A stretch of 64,000 bases of DNA from Clostridiaceae bacterium (GTDB taxonomy: Bacteria > Bacillota > Clostridia > Lachnospirales > Lachnospiraceae). The position numbers were made by a program, and so were the translations under genes. Positions 25,660 to 35,413 of this stretch are shown one piece after another (the stretch's first letter is position 1; every line of letters begins with the position of its first letter). Under the pieces are notes generated by a model, which saw only the letters and a list, made by a program, of their open reading frames with translations, was not told the DNA's origin and did not search any database. The stretch lies in the NCBI GenBank assembly GCA_910575435.1, contig CAJTGI010000006.1:203188-267187 (forward strand). The letters are read 5' to 3'.

Positions 25660-27264
25660 TTAAATACCGTCGATCTGCTTTAGCAGGAGCAGTCGGTCTC
25701 CCTGGCTGACCCAGTCTTTTTCTAATCCGTTTAGCATCATAATGCTGTCCACTGTGGTATTATATTCTTTGGCGATATCCCAAAGGCTTCCATCTTTTTC
25801 TACAATGAATCCCACTAAGCCCGGCATTGCCTGCAGTCGATCCATATCCAGGGGCGCTTCTGTTATGCCTGTGATAATTCGCTCGTTTTCATGGGTGAAT
25901 ACGAAGGCGCATAGATTCAGGACTACTTTTGCCTCGATTTCCTGTCCGTCCAGCATGACTACGCTGATTTGGCTGATGAGAGGCTGTAGTTCGTAGTCAT
26001 CTTTCGGAGATATTCCCTTTACCTCGATTACATGGGAGAAGGGGATGGTGCCTTTCAGAAGGGCAAGGGGCGTGGCATCCTCTTCGGTGAGGTAAAGTAC
26101 ATCCAGTTCTACTACGCCTTCCAGCTGAATCCCGTCTTCCACCACGGTGCGCTCGTCAATCTTTACGGAACCGGCGGCATCGCAAATCTGGGAGATCTGC
26201 ATATCATTTTCACCGATTTTGAGATGGTCAGAGATGCGGAGGACGCTTTGGTTTTTCATAAGCAGTTTTCTGCAGTCTACATCTGTCTGGTTTAACTCTA
26301 GTGTACAGGCGGTGGAGTAGGCATCCTTGAGATAGTCGAATACTTCATCCTGATAGAATTTCATTCTAAAGTTCAGGGACAGTTCCAAATCGAGTATCCG
26401 GTTTTCTCCATCCTCGTCTCCCCGTACTTCCATGCTCTTGGTGGTTCCCAGCAGTTCAATGTCAGGAACCATTTCCTCATCGCATTCCTCGCAGGACAGA
26501 ACGCCGTCAAAGGGAAGCTCTGCCTCCAGATACTCTAGCCTTCTCTCCTCGTCTTCGGGGATATAGATGAGAAATACTTTCAGGTCGCCTATGAAGCGGA
26601 TTCCATTGTCAATCATTCTATTTTGAAGGTTCTGGGGCACGATTTCATAGTAGAGCAGTGTGTCCACATTTGATTTTCCCTTTGGCAGAGGCAGTTCGTC
26701 TTTAATTCTGAACACATCTTTCTTGTAGTCTACCAGGCGGGTAAAGGAAAATTGGTCAAATCTGCGGTGGAGCCCATCTGGAGTGGGAGAGTCTTCCATT
26801 TCCGTCCTGGCGGCGGCTTCCGAAACGATGTCGATTCCGGCAGGGACAATCTGCTGATGTTCCTGGCAGCACTGCAGGCTCACGAGAGCGCGGATGCTGA
26901 CTTTGCGGGAATTGATAAGTTTTGCCTGGCAGTCCTCTAGGTCAAAATGGCAGAGTACATCTTGCTCTGGCTGCAGTCCTTCCATATTGATGGTTTCCTC
27001 AATCGGGATTTGTCCTTTCATATTGTGGATTGGGCGGAAATCATCGGAGGTGGTATAGAGCAGGGAAAATTGGAGCAGACCCCTGATATGTACTTTTTCT
27101 TCGGCAGGGGTTACGGAGGATATCTGGATTTCGCCCTGCAGCTTGATGATTTTGTCGATGTCAGGCTTGGTGTCGGACACATTGATGTCTTCTTCCAGCG
27201 TTACCTGTATGTTTCCCCGGCAGATAATATTTTGTGAAAATATGTTTCTGGTTAATAATTCCAT
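25660..27264 (-). CDS. DUF3794/LysM protein, SipL-like spore coat morphogenetic protein
   Basis: This 534-residue protein carries DUF3794 repeats (QVTLEEDINVSDTKPDIDKI at the N-terminus, a second and third copy around the middle) and a C-terminal LysM domain (DGSLWDIAKEYNTTVDSIMM). That architecture is the one of Clostridioides difficile SipL, which joins SpoIVA to the coat around the forespore. The start at 27264 has GAGAGGT upstream and begins MELLTRNIF; a longer frame from 27342 lacks a ribosome-binding site. Lachnospiraceae carry this family widely, so sporulation use is likely but not proved. Confidence 0.88.
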   Translation of the reverse strand: MELLTRNIFSQNIICRGNIQVTLEEDINVSDTKPDIDKIIKLQGEIQISSVTPAEEKVHIRGLLQFSLLYTTSDDFRPIHNMKGQIPIEETINMEGLQPEQDVLCHFDLEDCQAKLINSRKVSIRALVSLQCCQEHQQIVPAGIDIVSEAAARTEMEDSPTPDGLHRRFDQFSFTRLVDYKKDVFRIKDELPLPKGKSNVDTLLYYEIVPQNLQNRMIDNGIRFIGDLKVFLIYIPEDEERRLEYLEAELPFDGVLSCEECDEEMVPDIELLGTTKSMEVRGDEDGENRILDLELSLNFRMKFYQDEVFDYLKDAYSTACTLELNQTDVDCRKLLMKNQSVLRISDHLKIGENDMQISQICDAAGSVKIDERTVVEDGIQLEGVVELDVLYLTEEDATPLALLKGTIPFSHVIEVKGISPKDDYELQPLISQISVVMLDGQEIEAKVVLNLCAFVFTHENERIITGITEAPLDMDRLQAMPGLVGFIVEKDGSLWDIAKEYNTTVDSIMMLNGLEKDWVSQGDRLLLLKQIDGI

Positions 27265-27459
27265 ATGTTTTACCTCTCTGTTGATTTCTAGCAGGGCAAA
27301 AACGGGCTGAAAACTTGTAGTTGCCATGCTAGTACGATGCATCTACTGTTGTATCATATGCGGAAAAAGTGAAGGATATGCGGTTCTGAAAGAAAAACTT
27401 CAAGATGCATTATAAATGATAATTTTGTATTATAAAAAAGCAATTACATGATGAAAAAG

Positions 27460-27488
27460 TGGACAAAATATAACATGCATGCTATAAT
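27460..27488 (+). promoter_or_regulatory. Sigma-A promoter of the second chemoreceptor
   Basis: TGGACA (27460-27465), 17-bp spacer, TATAAT (27483-27488). A strong GGAGG precedes the start at 27555. Confidence 0.7.
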
Positions 27489-27554
27489 TAAGAAGATACT
27501 CACTCGGCTTATATTTAGGTTAGAACTTTTTTTGAGAGAAGGAGGACTTACAGG

Positions 27555-29294
27555 ATGAGCAAGGAGAAAAATGGAGAATCTAAAGGCGTTCGCATGTCGC
27601 TGGCATTCAAGATCGGGATGGTTTCTATCCTGCCAGTGCTAGCATTGGCAACAGTTTTGACGGTTGTGGGGGTTAACAATATTCGGACTGGCATGCGCAC
27701 GGAGGTGATGGAAGGTTTAAAGATTCAGTTGGATAGCTTTCAGACAGTGGTGGAAAGCAAGGATGCCGGGGATTATACCTTGGATGAACGGAATAATGTA
27801 TTAAAGGGGTCTTATAATATCACTGCCGATGTGGAAACATTTGATAAGATGGTAGAGGAGACAGGGCTGGGCGTTACATTGTTTTATGATAAGACCAGAC
27901 GCGCCACTACGCTGAGGGATTCTCAGACGGGAGAGAGGCTGATTGGCACAGACGCCCCGGATAAAGTGTATGATGCAGTTGTAAAAAATGGGGCGATTTA
28001 TCAGGCATTTAATGTTGTGATTAATGGAGAAGCGTATTTTGCCTACTATGCGCCATTGAGAAATAGTGACGGTTCTATAGTGGGAATGCTTTTTGCGGGG
28101 AAGCCCCAGAAAGATGTTACGGAATACATACAGAGTAAGAGTACCGTGATGATTGGCGTATCTGTTGTTGCCGCCATTTTGATGCTTGTAATCGTCTTTA
28201 TCTTTGTCATTTCTATCCGAAAGGCAATCAATTCTACCAAAAAAGTAGTGCAAGTATTGGCCGCTGGCGAATTGCGGGCGGATATTGACGGGAAATTATT
28301 GAAGAGGAATGATGAATTGGGAGACATGGCCAGAGAAGTTTCCGTGTTGAGCAACGAGTTGCTGTCAGTGATGCAGAAAGTGAAAGAGACGGCAGATGTG
28401 CTGATGAATGCGGGGAAGGATCTGAGCAGCATGGCTTCCCAGACTAGTACCACGGCAGATGAGATAGGTCATGCGGTGGAGGATATTTCTAAAGGAGCAG
28501 TGTCTCAGGCAGATGAGATTGAGACTGCTTCCCTCAGTATCGATGAGATGGGAGGCGTGATCAGCACGATTGTAGACCGGGTATCTACGCTGGATAGTAC
28601 GTCTGACAGAATGAAAAATGCGGGAGATTCCTCCTCCGACATTATTAATGAATTGAGCAAGTCTAATGACAGGACGATGGATGCAATCCGACGCATTGGC
28701 GATCAGGTAAATGCCACCAATGAGTCTGCAAATATGATTAGCGAGGCGATTCAGCTGATTACCTCCATTGCGGAGGAAACTAATTTGCTCTCCCTCAATG
28801 CTTCGATTGAGGCTGCTAGGGCAGGCGAGCAGGGCAAGGGCTTTGCTGTTGTGGCAAATCAGATTCAGAAGTTGGCGGAGCAGTCCAACGAGTCTGCCCA
28901 GAAGGTTGGCGAGATTATTGCCAATCTGCTAAAGGATTCTGAGAAGACAGTGGAAGTGATGGACGAGGTAAAGGTCATTGTGAACGAGCAGCAGGAGAAG
29001 CTGAATCAGACCAAGAGCGAGTTTAACAATGTGCAGAATGGCATTTATTCTTCCAGGGAGGAGACCAGCAGCATTAAGGATCAGACGAATGTGTGCGATG
29101 ATGCCAGAGTGAAGGTGGTGGATGTGATTTCCAACCTCTCGGCCATTTCTGAGGAGAATGCGGCAGCGACGCAGCAGACTACCGCTTCCATGCAGGAGCT
29201 GAATGCTACGATTAACTTGCTGGCAGAATCTGCGGGCAATCTGACGGGACTGTCCGATGCTCTGGAAGAGGAGATTAAGTTCTTTAAGTTATAG
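27555..29294 (+). CDS. Methyl-accepting chemotaxis protein with single-Cache sensor
   Basis: A classical transmembrane chemoreceptor of 579 residues. TM1 lies at about 18-40; an extracellular single-Cache-type domain follows (about 45-195, including [18 protein letters not shown] and VGMLFAGKP); TM2 is at about 200-225. Then come a HAMP domain and the MCP signalling hairpin, with [20 protein letters not shown] and [17 protein letters not shown]. It is complete and probably detects small organic ligands. It is monocistronic, preceded by a good promoter. The signalling hairpin differs from that of the protein at 14001, so they are not recent duplicates. Confidence 0.95.
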   Translation: MSKEKNGESKGVRMSLAFKIGMVSILPVLALATVLTVVGVNNIRTGMRTEVMEGLKIQLDSFQTVVESKDAGDYTLDERNNVLKGSYNITADVETFDKMVEETGLGVTLFYDKTRRATTLRDSQTGERLIGTDAPDKVYDAVVKNGAIYQAFNVVINGEAYFAYYAPLRNSDGSIVGMLFAGKPQKDVTEYIQSKSTVMIGVSVVAAILMLVIVFIFVISIRKAINSTKKVVQVLAAGELRADIDGKLLKRNDELGDMAREVSVLSNELLSVMQKVKETADVLMNAGKDLSSMASQTSTTADEIGHAVEDISKGAVSQADEIETASLSIDEMGGVISTIVDRVSTLDSTSDRMKNAGDSSSDIINELSKSNDRTMDAIRRIGDQVNATNESANMISEAIQLITSIAEETNLLSLNASIEAARAGEQGKGFAVVANQIQKLAEQSNESAQKVGEIIANLLKDSEKTVEVMDEVKVIVNEQQEKLNQTKSEFNNVQNGIYSSREETSSIKDQTNVCDDARVKVVDVISNLSAISEENAAATQQTTASMQELNATINLLAESAGNLTGLSDALEEEIKFFKL

Positions 29295-29359
29295 GATTTA
29301 TGAATAAAAACAATTCAAAGGTTTTATGGTTCTGCTACTGAAAGCGGCATATTAGTTTG

Positions 29360-29375
29360 CTGTAAAGGCAAAGCC
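29360..29375. repeat. Short intergenic repeat CTGTAAA(A/G)G(T/C)AAAGCC, copy 1
   Basis: CTGTAAAGGCAAAGCC here resembles ACTGTAAAAGTAAAGCC at about 30198-30214 and TATAAAAGTAAAGCC at 51435-51449. All three lie between genes. A related AAAAGTAAAGCG occurs near 47769. Confidence 0.4.
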
Positions 29376-29523
29376 GAGGGGCATATGGGTTTAGATGGAG
29401 TAGGAAATGGGGGAACGTGCCAGCGTTCCTCCATTTTTGCCTTTCTATTCTTTTTGTGGTATGATTAGCAGAAATGACTGGCGAGAGCGAGATGGGAATT
29501 AATCTAAAGAAGCGAGGCACAAG

Positions 29524-29976
29524 ATGAATCAGGAGATTACCTATACGAATAACATATCCATCGAGGGGTATAATTCCCTAAGGAAGTCTGTGGATTGGAT
29601 ACAGGTGACGCCGAAGAGGGCGGCGATTGCACTAAAGAATACATTCTACTTGTGCGTGGCGATGTGTGCCGGGCAGCCTGTGGGCATGACTAGGATTGTC
29701 AGTGATGGGGGGTATACTTATTTTATTACAGACGTGATAGTGAATCCCGCCTATCAGGGGCGGCATATTGGCACGGAACTGATTCGCAGGGCGCTGGATT
29801 ATATCCAGAAAGATGTGATGGAGGGGGAGACGGTGATGATCAGCCTCATGTCCGCTTTTGACCGAGAGTCTTTTTACAAAAGATTTGGATTCCATCAGAG
29901 ACCCTTTGGAAATCATGGTTCCGGAATGTCGATGTGGGTGACCCGAGATGAAGCGGGGAATGTATCAGCACACTAG
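29524..29976 (+). CDS. GNAT family N-acetyltransferase
   Basis: The 150-residue protein has the GNAT core: a FITDVIVNPAYQGRHIGTELIRRAL block holding motif A (acetyl-CoA pyrophosphate loop QGRHIG), then FYKRFGFHQRP at the C-terminus. Substrate is unknown; small single-domain GNATs in this family act on amines of metabolites, peptides or proteins. The ribosome-binding site AAGCGAGG precedes ATG 29524. It stands alone, convergent with the DUF4250 gene. Confidence 0.9.
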   Translation: MNQEITYTNNISIEGYNSLRKSVDWIQVTPKRAAIALKNTFYLCVAMCAGQPVGMTRIVSDGGYTYFITDVIVNPAYQGRHIGTELIRRALDYIQKDVMEGETVMISLMSAFDRESFYKRFGFHQRPFGNHGSGMSMWVTRDEAGNVSAH

Positions 29977-29998
29977 GTCGCTATTCACAGTAACACGG

Positions 29999-30175
29999 TT
30001 AGGTAAATTGGTTGATGTCTGCATGGTAGTAGTAGCCGACTCCGGCCAGTTTGTCCTGGAGGGCTTTTTCGTCCAGGGACAGGCTTTTGCACAGTTCCGT
30101 CAGGGAGGGATAGGAATCCCGCAACTGGGTATTGATGTAACTGACGAGAATCATGGGATCTTTTGGAATATTCAT
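29999..30175 (-). CDS. DUF4250 domain protein
   Basis: This is a 58-residue protein with the DUF4250 pattern: MNIPKDPMILVSYINTQLRD, SLTELCKSLSLDE and a GYYYHADINQF end. The family is small, conserved in Clostridia and of unknown function; the pattern suggests a helix-turn-helix-like three-helix bundle. The start at 30175 has a perfect AAGGAGG upstream on the minus strand, which decides against the longer frame from 30274. Confidence 0.88.
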   Translation of the reverse strand: MNIPKDPMILVSYINTQLRDSYPSLTELCKSLSLDEKALQDKLAGVGYYYHADINQFT

Positions 30176-30197
30176 TGGAAACCTCCTTGCTAAATTT

Positions 30198-30310
30198 ACT
30201 GTAAAAGTAAAGCCAGGCATATGAGAATGCACCATGCTTGCACGAGGGGGATTCTCATATATTTGGCGTACCATCGATATGCATAGTATTTGCGGTAAAG
30301 CATTTCTTAT
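30198..30310. repeat. Intergenic repeat ACTGTAAAAGTAAAGCC with hairpin
   Basis: ACTGTAAAAGTAAAGCC is followed by an inverted repeat ATATGAGAAT/ATTCTCATAT around CACCATGCTTGCACGAGGG. The same GTAAAGCC start and GCTTGC-type loop recur at 51435-51510. A small mobile or regulatory element is possible. Confidence 0.4.
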
Positions 30311-30401
30311 ACAGTATACGCTAAACTAATCGGTGAGGCAAGACAAGCAAAGTGAAAAGATAGGCAGGCTGCGGCGTGCCTATACAGGAAAGGGAATGAT
30401 T

Positions 30402-31559
30402 ATGAGTAGACGAGCAGGAAAATATCTGGGGGTATTTCTGGCGGTGAGCCTTTTGATCGTTGGATGTGGCGCGCAGAAGAAGAAAAAAGTTTCTCTGGAC
30501 ATGGCATCGCCCGAAAAAGTGATTGTGCCAGTGCAATGCGGAGAGGAATTCTTTTACGTAGATGGCAATGGGAAACCAGTGTTTTCCCAAGTCTTTGAGT
30601 ATGCGGGCTCTTTTTCCGAGGGAATGGCTCCCGTGAAGAAGAAGGGAAAGTTTGGATATATTGATATTCGGGGTAATATGGTCATCAAGCCGGAGTATGA
30701 GGATGCTGGAAATATGTCTGAAGGATATGCAGTGGTGAGAAAGGCAGGGAAATATGGCTATATTGACAAAAATGGCGAGGATGCAGTAGCTGCCCGATAT
30801 GATGGGGCGAAGAAGTATGCCAACGGCATGGCCAGGGTTGAGAAGAATGGGAAGGTGGGGTTTCTGGATGCTTCTGGAAAGGAAGCGGTTCCCTTATCCT
30901 ATCGCTCTGCCACGGATTTTAACCATGAGGGATATGCCACTGTGGAGGGCAAGAAGGGATATGGCGCCATTGATCGATCCGGCAGGGAGGTTGTTGCCTG
31001 TCAATATGATTATATGGGAGAATTTGCCCCAAATGGCTTGGCAAAGGTACAGAAGGGGGACTGCTACGGCTTTGTGGATACCCAGGGAAAGGAAGCAGTG
31101 CCTGTGCAATATGAAAATGTCCGGGATTTCGGGAAGGATGGCATTGCGGTGGTGCAGGAGCATACCAAATGGAAATTTATTGATTCAGACGGAGAAATTA
31201 TCATGAAAAAGGCTAGGAAGAATGCCTGGAGCTTTTCTGGGGGAAGGGGTCGCATTACCCTGGGTGGAAAATACGGTTTCGTGGATCGAGAGGGAGATCT
31301 GGTGATAGATGCCAAATTGGCCAATGCGGAGGATTTCGACGAGAATGGCTTGACGGTATTTCGGGAAAAGGGGAAGTACGGAGCCATGGATCTCTATGGC
31401 AATGTGATGGTGGAGCCCATATATGACAGGCTCAGTCGATTTAATGAGCAGGGTTATGCGGTGGCAAAGGTGAAAGGAAAATATGGGCTGATCAATGGGG
31501 ACGGCGGCACGATGGCTCCGCCGGAATTTGATGCTGTGGGAAAGATGGCAGAGCGATGA
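30402..31559 (+). CDS. WG-repeat lipoprotein
   Basis: This 385-residue exported protein starts with a lipoprotein signal (YLGVFLAVSLLIVGCGA, lipobox LIVGC). The rest is a run of about twelve WG (KWG leptospira) repeats, each of about 25-35 residues with the pattern F-A-x-V-x-x-x-G-K-Y-G-Y-I-D-x-x-G. These form a beta-rich surface-binding domain, common in Lachnospiraceae, of unknown ligand. ATG 30402 has AGGAAAGGG at a good distance; ATG 30396 is an alternative. A terminator follows. Confidence 0.9.
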   Translation: MSRRAGKYLGVFLAVSLLIVGCGAQKKKKVSLDMASPEKVIVPVQCGEEFFYVDGNGKPVFSQVFEYAGSFSEGMAPVKKKGKFGYIDIRGNMVIKPEYEDAGNMSEGYAVVRKAGKYGYIDKNGEDAVAARYDGAKKYANGMARVEKNGKVGFLDASGKEAVPLSYRSATDFNHEGYATVEGKKGYGAIDRSGREVVACQYDYMGEFAPNGLAKVQKGDCYGFVDTQGKEAVPVQYENVRDFGKDGIAVVQEHTKWKFIDSDGEIIMKKARKNAWSFSGGRGRITLGGKYGFVDREGDLVIDAKLANAEDFDENGLTVFREKGKYGAMDLYGNVMVEPIYDRLSRFNEQGYAVAKVKGKYGLINGDGGTMAPPEFDAVGKMAER

Positions 31560-31562
31560 TGT

Positions 31563-31611
31563 AAAAAACACCAGAATCTTTTATGAAAGTACGGAGATTC
31601 TGGTGTTTTTT
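31563..31611. terminator. Bidirectional terminator between WG lipoprotein gene and murG
   Basis: AAAAAACACCAGAATCT pairs with AGATTCTGGTGTTTTTT, between converging genes. Confidence 0.9.
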
Positions 31612-31644
31612 GATATCAATGTATTTTAACGACTTAGAAATTCT

Positions 31645-32721
31645 TTACCCCTTTTTTCGTTTTGCGGCCTCATTTATAAGCCCGACAATCTTTTCAATGG
31701 AATTGTTTAACTGACTGCGCTCCATTGCTTTCCGATATTCTTGTCCTTGGGCATATGCCTGATGAACTGCGTCCATCAATCCCTCGTCCGTCACGTCTTC
31801 CTCTTGGATGACGATGCTGTAGCCCGCCTTTTCGAAAGAGGCCGCATTCAGAATCTGGTCTCCCCGGCTCGCCTGGGCAGATAGGGGGATGAGGATGTTT
31901 GGCTTCCTCAGTGCCAGGATTTCGCAGATGGCATTTGCCCCCGCCCGGGAAATCATGACGTCCGAGGCGGCCATGAGGTCGCTCAGCTCCTCTTTGATAT
32001 ACTCGAACTGTACATACCCTTTCGTTCCTTCCAGGGAGGAATCCAGTTTATCCTTTCCGCAAAGATGGATTACCTGAAATTCCTTTAGCAATCTTGGCAG
32101 GATATTTCGCACTGCCGTGTTTACGGCCACGGCTCCCAAACTGCCGCCGATAATCAGGATGACAGGCTTTTTATCATCAAAGCCGCAGAAGGACAGTCCC
32201 TTTGCCTTATCTCCGTGGAAGAGTTCTTGGCGGATGGGAGAGCCGGTAAGGACGGCTTTTTCTGGGGGAAGATGCTTTAATGTCTCTGGAAAGTTGGTGC
32301 ATACTCTGGTGGCGCAGGGAATGCAGATCTTATTTGCCAGTCCTGGCGTCATGTCGGATTCGTGAATGATGCAGGGGATTTTTTTTGACTTGGCAGCGAC
32401 TACTACGGGAACGGACACGAATCCTCCCTTGGAAAACACCACGTCGGGCTTAATTTTCCTCATCAGGCGTCTTGCCTGGCCTAACCCTCTGATGACTTTG
32501 AAGGGGTCGCTAATATTTTTCAGGTCGATATATCGGCGGAGCTTTCCGCTGGAAATTCCATAATAGGGGATGCCCATGTCTGCGATCAGCTTGCTCTCGA
32601 TGCCATCGTAGGAACCGATGTAGTGAATGTCATATCCCTGTCGCTTTAATTCGGGAATCAATGCGATATTCGGGGTGACATGCCCCGCAGTGCCGCCGCC
32701 TGTCAGTACAATCTTTTTCAT
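31645..32721 (-). CDS. murG: UDP-GlcNAc:lipid I N-acetylglucosaminyltransferase
   Basis: MurG adds GlcNAc to lipid I to make lipid II on the inner face of the membrane. The 358 residues start MKKIVLTGGGTAGHVTPN (G-loop 1), with VVFSKGGFVSVPVVVAA (G-loop 2), IIHESDMTPGLANK and MISRAGANAICEILALRKPNI for the UDP-GlcNAc site. It is a stand-alone gene here, outside a division/cell-wall cluster, as is common for the extra or relocated murG of Lachnospiraceae. The start has AAAGGAG upstream. Confidence 0.95.
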   Translation of the reverse strand: MKKIVLTGGGTAGHVTPNIALIPELKRQGYDIHYIGSYDGIESKLIADMGIPYYGISSGKLRRYIDLKNISDPFKVIRGLGQARRLMRKIKPDVVFSKGGFVSVPVVVAAKSKKIPCIIHESDMTPGLANKICIPCATRVCTNFPETLKHLPPEKAVLTGSPIRQELFHGDKAKGLSFCGFDDKKPVILIIGGSLGAVAVNTAVRNILPRLLKEFQVIHLCGKDKLDSSLEGTKGYVQFEYIKEELSDLMAASDVMISRAGANAICEILALRKPNILIPLSAQASRGDQILNAASFEKAGYSIVIQEEDVTDEGLMDAVHQAYAQGQEYRKAMERSQLNNSIEKIVGLINEAAKRKKG

Positions 32722-33156
32722 ATTATGTAAACTCCTTTCCTATCAGTAGGATTTCCTGCGTTAATATGTTATTTTTCCTATTATATTACTGCGGATTGCT
32801 TTGTTGCCCGGCAACTTTCGCATCTTGGCTCCGCTTCGGTCCGTGCCAAACGGGGGTTCAGCAGATTGCCAAATGCGTGCAAGTAATCTGCCTTTGGCTC
32901 TGGCATTATCATATCATGTTTGGGGAGAAATCTGCAATAGGTTTTTGGTTTTCTAGTGGCGGTTGGCGTTTGCGGCGCTTGATCTATCCTGTGACGGATG
33001 TACGGCCGCCACAGTCAATTATACTTGCGTTATCCTTTTATTATGTTATAATAATCAAAGTAAACTGGCATGCCGCTTTTAGCGGCACCACTATCTGTAT
33101 GATGAAAGAACTGTTGCTGAAAATAATGGTATTAGATGAAATGATAGGAGCAGCTT
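32722..33156. other. Divergent intergenic region murG / argC
   Basis: About 435 bp between divergent genes. It holds the argC promoter at 33025-33052, a perfect GCCGCTTTTAGCGGC hairpin at about 33073-33087 and no gene I can support. No ARG box was identified. Confidence 0.5.
33025..33052 (+). promoter_or_regulatory. Promoter of argC
   Basis: TTGCGT (33025-33030), 16-bp spacer and TATAAT (33047-33052). Confidence 0.55.
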
Positions 33157-34101
33157 ATGACGAAGGTTTTTATTGACGGGAGCGAGGGAACCACTGGCCT
33201 GCGGATAGACGAGCGGTTTCAGGCACGGAATGATGTTGAAATCCTGAAAATAGATTCGGAGAAGCGGAAAGATACAGAGGAGAGGAAGAAGCTAATCAAC
33301 GCATCGGACGTGACATTCCTGTGTCTGCCGGATGAGGCGGCCAGGGAATCTGTCTCCTTGGTGGAAAATGAAAATGTGTGCATCATTGATACCTCCACCG
33401 CTCACAGGACGGAGGAGGGCTGGGCTTACGGCTTTCCGGAGTTGTCCTCGGAACATCGGGAGAGGATTCGGGGCGGGAAGCGGATCGCAGTGCCTGGCTG
33501 CTATGCCTCTGGCTTTATCTCTCTGGTATATCCTATGGTAGCTGGAGGGATTCTGCCGAAAGATTATCCCGTGAGCAGTTTTGCCCTATCGGGATATAGC
33601 GGGGCGGGCAAGAAAGCCATAGCGGCATATGAGGGGTCCGACAGGCCGAGAGAATATTCTTCTGGGAGGGAATATGCCCTGACCCAGCAGCATAAGCATC
33701 TGAAAGAGATGCAGAAAGTCACGGGTCTGGAAAGGATGCCATTATTTTCACCCATTATTGACGATTATTACAGCGGCATGGTGGTCTCTGTGCCATTGTA
33801 CGCCGAATTGCTGAATAAAAGCCACACGCCGGATACCCTGAGGGAATTTTTCCGGGAATTTTATTCGGGGGAGCCGTTTATGCAAGTGAGCGGGGCAGGA
33901 GACCAGGTGGCGGCCAGCGGATTTATCCCTGGGAATGGATTGTCCGGCTGGGATGGCATGAAGATTTATGTGACGGGAAATGAGGACAGGATGGTGCTTT
34001 CTGCACAGTTTGACAATCTGGGCAAAGGGGCTTCCGGTGCCGCCATTCAGTGCATGAACTTAGTGCTTGGCTGTGGCGAGCAGAAGGGGCTGAATCTATA
34101 A
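33157..34101 (+). CDS. argC: N-acetyl-gamma-glutamyl-phosphate reductase (type 2)
   Basis: ArgC reduces N-acetylglutamyl phosphate to the semialdehyde in arginine synthesis. The 314-residue length and the opening MTKVFIDGSEGTTGLRIDER match the shorter type 2 enzymes (PF01118, AGPR type 2) rather than the usual 345-residue type. The catalytic Cys is in AVPGCYASGF and the dehydrogenase loop is FALSGYSGAGKK. The ribosome-binding site AGGAG is good. It stands alone, away from other arg genes. Confidence 0.93.
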   Translation: MTKVFIDGSEGTTGLRIDERFQARNDVEILKIDSEKRKDTEERKKLINASDVTFLCLPDEAARESVSLVENENVCIIDTSTAHRTEEGWAYGFPELSSEHRERIRGGKRIAVPGCYASGFISLVYPMVAGGILPKDYPVSSFALSGYSGAGKKAIAAYEGSDRPREYSSGREYALTQQHKHLKEMQKVTGLERMPLFSPIIDDYYSGMVVSVPLYAELLNKSHTPDTLREFFREFYSGEPFMQVSGAGDQVAASGFIPGNGLSGWDGMKIYVTGNEDRMVLSAQFDNLGKGASGAAIQCMNLVLGCGEQKGLNL

Positions 34102-34118
34102 GAAAGAGGGGGGCTGTC

Positions 34119-35324
34119 ATGAAGCATATATGGAAAAGGGCGATTACGGGCATTTTGGCTTTGGCTTTATTGCTTGCGGGAGAAGGGGGATGGAGTACGT
34201 CCGCCCAGGCGGCATCTGCCGGATTGCAGGTTTCCCGCAAGGGGGATGCCTGGACCGACCAATGGGTGGGTGTGGGTGATGATATAACCCAAGAACCTGC
34301 CTATGGCTATATTTACAATCTGACCTATCAGTCATATACCAGCACTTCTCTCACCCTGGCTTGGATGAGCGGTGGGAACAACACGGGATTTCATGTGTAT
34401 CGGAAATGCAAGTATGACAGCGAATACAAATTGCTGGGCACTGTGGCAAACCGCCAATATGGTCAGATGACCTTTAAGGACAGTACATTTGTCAGGGGAA
34501 TTGAGTTTACCTACCGGGTGGTTTCCTACCAGAAGGATGAGGCTACGGGGGAGGAGACGGAGCTTCCTTCCTATGCCAGCAATGCCTATCTGTATAAGAT
34601 ATCCCAGGTGAAAATAACTTCCGCCAAGAGGAGCGGGAAGACGAAGGCGGTGCTGAAATGGAAGAAAGCCGCTGGAGTAAAGGGTTATGAGGTTTATCGC
34701 AAGAATAGCGGCGGCAAGTATAAGAGGGCCAGGCGCGTTGGCAGCAAGAATACGGTAAAGTGGACCGCGGGAAAGCTCTCTGGCAAGAAGTCCACGTATT
34801 TTAAGGTGCGGGCCTATGTGAAATATCAGGGGAAATATGTCTATGGGGAGTTTAGCGATACCCAGACAGTGGTGAGCCTGACAAATTATAAGATCGTGCG
34901 GAAGTTCGCATCTCTGCAGAAGAAGTACCCCAGTGGAAAATATTGGAATCACAAGGGAAAGGCTAATTGGAACAGTTCTACGATAACCAATAAGCCCTGC
35001 GTTCACTATGGGGCCGTGGCGTCCAGCTGCAATTACTATCGCTGCCCCAATAAGGTGATTGGCTACCAGTGCTATGGGTTTGCATGGAAAATGAGCGACC
35101 TGATTTATGGGAGAAAGGCCAAGATTAAGAATTTCCGCTCCTATGGGAAGTGCCGGATGGGAGACGTGATTCGATATCGGGGTCACTCAGTGATTATAAC
35201 GGAGAAACATTCTTCTTACGTGGTAGTAGGGGAGTGCAATGCGGGGAATACTTGTATTATTAATTGGGGAAGAAAGGTGTATAAGTCGGAATTGTCCGGG
35301 GCATTGTACAGCCGTAGGTATTGA
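34119..35324 (+). CDS. Secreted protein with fibronectin type III-like domains and a C-terminal papain-like amidase region
   Basis: The 401-residue protein starts with a signal peptide (ITGILALALLLAGEGG, cleavage near SAQAA). Two Fn3-like beta domains follow: residues about 60-145 and 150-245, the second rich in Lys (VLKWKKAAGVKGYEVYRK). The C-terminal 120 residues hold a conserved Cys in YQCYGFAWKMSD and a His in RYRGHSVIITEK, followed by GECNAGN, which resembles the Cys-His core of CHAP/NlpC-type peptidoglycan amidases. Exact family uncertain. The start at 34119 is preceded by GAGGGGGG. Confidence 0.85.
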   Translation: MKHIWKRAITGILALALLLAGEGGWSTSAQAASAGLQVSRKGDAWTDQWVGVGDDITQEPAYGYIYNLTYQSYTSTSLTLAWMSGGNNTGFHVYRKCKYDSEYKLLGTVANRQYGQMTFKDSTFVRGIEFTYRVVSYQKDEATGEETELPSYASNAYLYKISQVKITSAKRSGKTKAVLKWKKAAGVKGYEVYRKNSGGKYKRARRVGSKNTVKWTAGKLSGKKSTYFKVRAYVKYQGKYVYGEFSDTQTVVSLTNYKIVRKFASLQKKYPSGKYWNHKGKANWNSSTITNKPCVHYGAVASSCNYYRCPNKVIGYQCYGFAWKMSDLIYGRKAKIKNFRSYGKCRMGDVIRYRGHSVIITEKHSSYVVVGECNAGNTCIINWGRKVYKSELSGALYSRRY

Positions 35325-35413
35325 TTATTAGGGCATGATGGAATGGGCGTCTGTGAATCATTGCCATGATCTGCTAAGCCCGCAGGATTGAAGGCCCTAG
35401 AACCAGTATAGAA

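Noticed and set aside
26032..27237. Reading frames opposite the DUF3794/LysM gene
   Set aside because: They are in antisense to a clear family protein and lack start signals.
32766..33176. 136-residue reading frame upstream of argC
   Set aside because: No ribosome-binding site, no recognisable protein features, and it overlaps the argC promoter and start.
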